From Anaerobutyricum faecale (GTDB taxonomy: Bacteria > Bacillota > Clostridia > Lachnospirales > Lachnospiraceae), in NCBI GenBank assembly GCA_019119645.1, contig DWWR01000033.1:1-6948 (forward strand): 6,948 bases of DNA. Direction: 5' to 3'. A program made the position numbers and the translations under genes. Below, piece by piece: positions 4,889 through 6,948 of this stretch (position 1 is its first letter; the number at the start of each line of letters is the position of its first letter). The notes below the pieces were generated by a model. The model searched no databases. It saw nothing but the letters and a program-made list of their open reading frames with translations, and was not told the DNA's origin.

Positions 4889-5578
4889 TCACTCATAGAT
4901 TAAAATTTGAGGGCTGGACGCCGGATCCAGTTTTTTCAGCACTTTTTTCATATACTTTTTGGGAATTGCCACACATCCCGCCGTTGCTCTGCCTCTGGAG
5001 CAATGAAGAAAAATCGCGCTGCCCTTTCCTGGTTTTCCTTTTTTATTATATCCAATGGAAACCGCATAATCATACACACCTTTATAATCAATCAAATGCT
5101 CTCCACCACAGTTGTGTCCGGTCTCATCTTTCCGGATCAGCCGATTATAATATCCGCTGCCGGAATCTCCGCACCAGTAATGCTGGCGGTTCACCTTCAC
5201 ATAAGGCATCTTTGTCCCGGGATTTCGCAGGATACCGAAGGCCTGATCCAGGGAATACAGCCCGGTGGGAGTTTTCTGATCTCCCTCTCTCTTCTTTCCG
5301 ATTCCCCGGCGCCCCAGCCATGCTGTACAGGCAAATTTTTTCTTCCATATTCCCTGTTTATTTTTTATGTAAAACTGAAATCGTCCCCTGCTTCCTCCCT
5401 TATAGCGGACCACCGCCAGCTGCGAGACCTTTTCCGGCACCGAATATCCGGCCGGGACCTTCCATGCATGTGCCGATATCCTTCCCATAAAAACTCCTGC
5501 TCCCACGCATAACATTCCCAGAAAAAGAATGGTTCTTCTTCCTTTCATGTTAAAATGATCTTTTCTTATTTTATTCAA
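4889..5578 (-). CDS. Exported L,D-transpeptidase (YkuD catalytic domain, COG3786 type)
   Basis: The enzyme forms or edits peptidoglycan cross-links outside the membrane through a catalytic cysteine. From the TTG at 5578 the protein has 229 residues: a basic N-terminus, a hydrophobic segment (16-32), and AHA at 36-38 followed by Trp, a plausible signal-peptidase site. The YkuD domain follows, with GDQKTPTGLY (99-108) and the active-site block HCSRGRATAGCVAIP (192-206), containing His192 and catalytic Cys202. The start is uncertain. TTG 5578 has a canonical GGAGGA 7 nt upstream, ATG 5593 has no good site, and TTG 5605 has GGAG 11 nt upstream. I prefer 5578; a longer form of 234 or 238 residues is possible. 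It is divergent from pyruvate kinase and followed by the DegV gene 164 nt downstream. Confidence 0.9.
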   Translation of the reverse strand: MNKIRKDHFNMKGRRTILFLGMLCVGAGVFMGRISAHAWKVPAGYSVPEKVSQLAVVRYKGGSRGRFQFYIKNKQGIWKKKFACTAWLGRRGIGKKREGDQKTPTGLYSLDQAFGILRNPGTKMPYVKVNRQHYWCGDSGSGYYNRLIRKDETGHNCGGEHLIDYKGVYDYAVSIGYNKKGKPGKGSAIFLHCSRGRATAGCVAIPKKYMKKVLKKLDPASSPQILIYE

Positions 5579-5664
5579 TTTGTCTTCCTCCATTCTTTTT
5601 TTCAATATTGATTTCTCTCCATTTTTAACAAATAAATTACGTTTTCATTACCTTACTTTTTCTC

Positions 5665-5673
5665 AGTATACCA
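5665..5673 (-). promoter_or_regulatory. Extended -10 promoter for the L,D-transpeptidase gene
   Basis: The minus strand reads TGGTATACT, a TGn-extended -10 element (TATACT at 5670..5665). No good -35 hexamer is found 16-18 nt upstream, which is acceptable for an extended -10 promoter. Transcription would start near 5658, about 80 nt before the preferred start codon. Confidence 0.5.
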
Positions 5674-5710
5674 TATAAATTACAATTTGCTGAAAATTTA
5701 CAACTTTTTT

Positions 5711-5740
5711 CATTGACAATTTTATGAATTGTTTTACAAT
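5711..5740 (+). promoter_or_regulatory. Sigma-A promoter of pyruvate kinase, with a palindrome in its spacer
   Basis: A perfect -35 TTGACA (5713-5718), a 16-nt spacer and a -10 TACAAT (5735-5740) lie 46 nt upstream of the pyruvate kinase ATG. The spacer contains the inverted repeat CAATT-TTATG-AATTG (5717-5731), flanked by an outer CATTG/CAATG pair (5711-5715 and 5736-5741). A regulator binding there would compete with RNA polymerase. Confidence 0.8.
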
Positions 5741-5770
5741 GAAAGTGCAAGCAAAAACTAACCATTTAAC

Positions 5771-5776
5771 AAGGAG
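5771..5776 (+). promoter_or_regulatory. Ribosome binding site of pyruvate kinase
   Basis: AAGGAG at 5771-5776 lies 9 nt before the ATG at 5786. It fixes the start codon; no other in-frame start with a comparable site is present. Confidence 0.8.
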
Positions 5777-5785
5777 TACTGCAAG

Positions 5786-6948
5786 ATGAGAAAAACAAAA
5801 ATTATTTGTACACTTGGCCCTGCCACAGACAAAGACGACGTTCTTGAGCAGTTGATCATCGAAGGGATGGATGTGGCAAGATTTAACTTTTCTCACAATT
5901 CCTGTGAAGAACAAAAAGAACGTATGGACAAGGTAAAGGCTCTGAGAGCCAAACATCATCGTCCTGTTGCTTGTCTTCTGGACACCAAGGGGCCTGAAAT
6001 TCGTATCAAGACCTTCAAAAACGGCAGCATCCATCTGGAAAGAGGACAGGAATTCTGTCTGACCACCAGAGATGTGGAAGGAACCGAAGAGATCGTAAGC
6101 GTAACCTACGAAGACTTCATCAAAGACATTTCCGTAGGCTCCAGCATCCTGATCGATGACGGTCTTATTGAACTTAAAGTTTTATCCATTGATGGAGAGG
6201 ACGCACACTGTCAGGTCATCAACGGCGGAACCATTTCCAACCGCAAGGGTGTGAACCTGCCAGGCGTGAAGATTTCCATGCCATACTTAAGCGACAAAGA
6301 CAAAGCCGATATTCTGTTTGGTATCCAGGAAGATGTAGATTTTATCGCTGCTTCTTTCACACGAAATGCAGGGGATATCCGTCAGATCCGTAAACTCTTA
6401 AAAGAGAACGGCGGCGAAGACATCCGCATCATCGCAAAAGTTGAGAACGCAGAAGGTATCGAAAATATTGATGAGATCATCGAAGTTTCCGATGGCGTTA
6501 TGGTAGCCCGCGGCGACATGGGTGTGGAGATTCCGGAAGAAGAAGTACCGATCCTCCAGAAGATGATCATTCACAAAGTCTGTGCCGCAGGTAAGATCGT
6601 TATCACTGCAACACAGATGCTGGATTCCATGATCAAGAATCCTCGTCCTACCAGAGCGGAAACCACTGACGTTGCCAATGCCATCTTTGACGGTACGAGC
6701 GCCATCATGCTCTCCGGCGAGACTGCGGCCGGCGCCTACCCTGTAGAGGCTTTAAAAACCATGTCCAAGATCGCTATGCGTGCTGAGAGAGCCATCAACT
6801 ATCAGAAACGTTTCAGTGCTCTGACATTAAGCGAGAACCCTGGCGTGACCGACGCCATCTGCCACGCAACCTGCAGCACAGCTTATGACTTGAACGCCAA
6901 GGCTATTATTACGGTAACCAAATCCGGTTTCTCCGCAAGGATGATTTC
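5786..6948 (+). CDS. pyk: Pyruvate kinase, 3' end cut by the window
   Basis: Pyruvate kinase converts phosphoenolpyruvate and ADP to pyruvate and ATP in the last step of glycolysis, in the cytosol. The frame is open from ATG 5786 to the window edge, giving 387 residues and no stop. It begins MRKTKIICTLGPAT. VARFNFSHNS (30-39) carries catalytic Arg32; LLDTKGPEIR (64-73) marks entry to the B domain. The signature IRIIAKVENAEG (213-224) includes catalytic Lys218, and MVARGDMGVEIP (239-250) is a metal and substrate site. TATQMLDSM (274-282), PTRAE (288-292) and SGETAAGAYP (310-319) follow. The A and B domains are complete and the C domain has just begun. Full-length enzymes have about 470-590 residues, so roughly 90-200 are missing. 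It appears to be monocistronic at its 5' end with its own promoter; no phosphofructokinase gene precedes it. Confidence 0.97.
   Translation, partial: MRKTKIICTLGPATDKDDVLEQLIIEGMDVARFNFSHNSCEEQKERMDKVKALRAKHHRPVACLLDTKGPEIRIKTFKNGSIHLERGQEFCLTTRDVEGTEEIVSVTYEDFIKDISVGSSILIDDGLIELKVLSIDGEDAHCQVINGGTISNRKGVNLPGVKISMPYLSDKDKADILFGIQEDVDFIAASFTRNAGDIRQIRKLLKENGGEDIRIIAKVENAEGIENIDEIIEVSDGVMVARGDMGVEIPEEEVPILQKMIIHKVCAAGKIVITATQMLDSMIKNPRPTRAETTDVANAIFDGTSAIMLSGETAAGAYPVEALKTMSKIAMRAERAINYQKRFSALTLSENPGVTDAICHATCSTAYDLNAKAIITVTKSGFSARMI

Noticed and set aside
4867..5512. Two overlapping plus-strand ORFs of about 200 codons
   Set aside because: They lie opposite the L,D-transpeptidase, whose catalytic HCS/TAGCV motif is unmistakable, and their translations show no family features.
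5740..5753. CcpA catabolite-response (cre) site after the pyruvate kinase -10
   Set aside because: TGAAAGTGCAAGCA has three mismatches at key positions of the cre consensus, including the central CG, so it is not supportable.
5663..6570. Minus-strand ORFs opposite pyruvate kinase
   Set aside because: They are shadows of a gene with complete pyruvate kinase signatures.

Overview
The window looks like chromosomal DNA from a low-to-mid GC anaerobic Firmicute, most likely a Lachnospiraceae / Clostridium cluster XIVa relative. This is an inference from gene content (a Gx/EetB-type membrane protein with an ApbE lipoprotein, a DegV protein, a COG3786-type L,D-transpeptidase and a clostridial-style pyruvate kinase), purine-rich ribosome binding sites and sigma-A promoters. 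There is no rRNA, tRNA or CRISPR array. Everything except pyruvate kinase is on the minus strand.

Layout from left to right. (1) 1-334: the left edge cuts a minus-strand gene after its first four codons (M-A-S-Q). Upstream of it is a strong promoter (248-275) and a roughly 227-nt leader that folds into several well-supported helices. The gene may be rpsJ (ribosomal protein S10), but only a few codons are visible. (2) 335-3554: a probable minus-strand operon. Read in the direction of transcription it is a promoter (3588-3616), a class I SAM-dependent methyltransferase, a Gx/EetB-like integral membrane protein, a 643-bp interval with no recognisable gene, and an ApbE-type FAD:protein FMN transferase lipoprotein. 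(3) 3555-3824: a spacer with the terminator of the next gene, a cluster of TTTTYCGTAAA repeats and the methyltransferase promoter. (4) 3825-4724: a DegV-family fatty-acid-binding protein with its own promoter. (5) 4889-5578: an exported L,D-transpeptidase. (6) 5606-5785: a divergent promoter region. (7) 5786-6948: pyruvate kinase on the plus strand, cut by the right edge.

How the genes fit together: the Gx/EetB-like membrane protein and ApbE belong to the flavin and quinone extracytoplasmic electron-transfer theme seen in Firmicutes, where ApbE attaches FMN covalently to an exported acceptor. Neither an FMN acceptor nor the usual NusG-domain-II partner (EetA) is in view. Pyruvate kinase (glycolysis), DegV (fatty-acid handling) and the L,D-transpeptidase (cell wall) are independent housekeeping functions.

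The most unusual part is the 1502-2144 interval inside the apbE operon. It contains a 214-bp nested palindrome (1941-2154) that starts at the stop codon of the membrane-protein gene. It also has a second pair of 13-bp inverted repeats, terminal-like inverted copies of GGATTTGTAAA, and two small open frames chained by ATGA overlaps, the last of which overlaps the apbE start. It could be a small mobile or dispersed palindromic element, or a structured RNA. The sequence alone does not decide.
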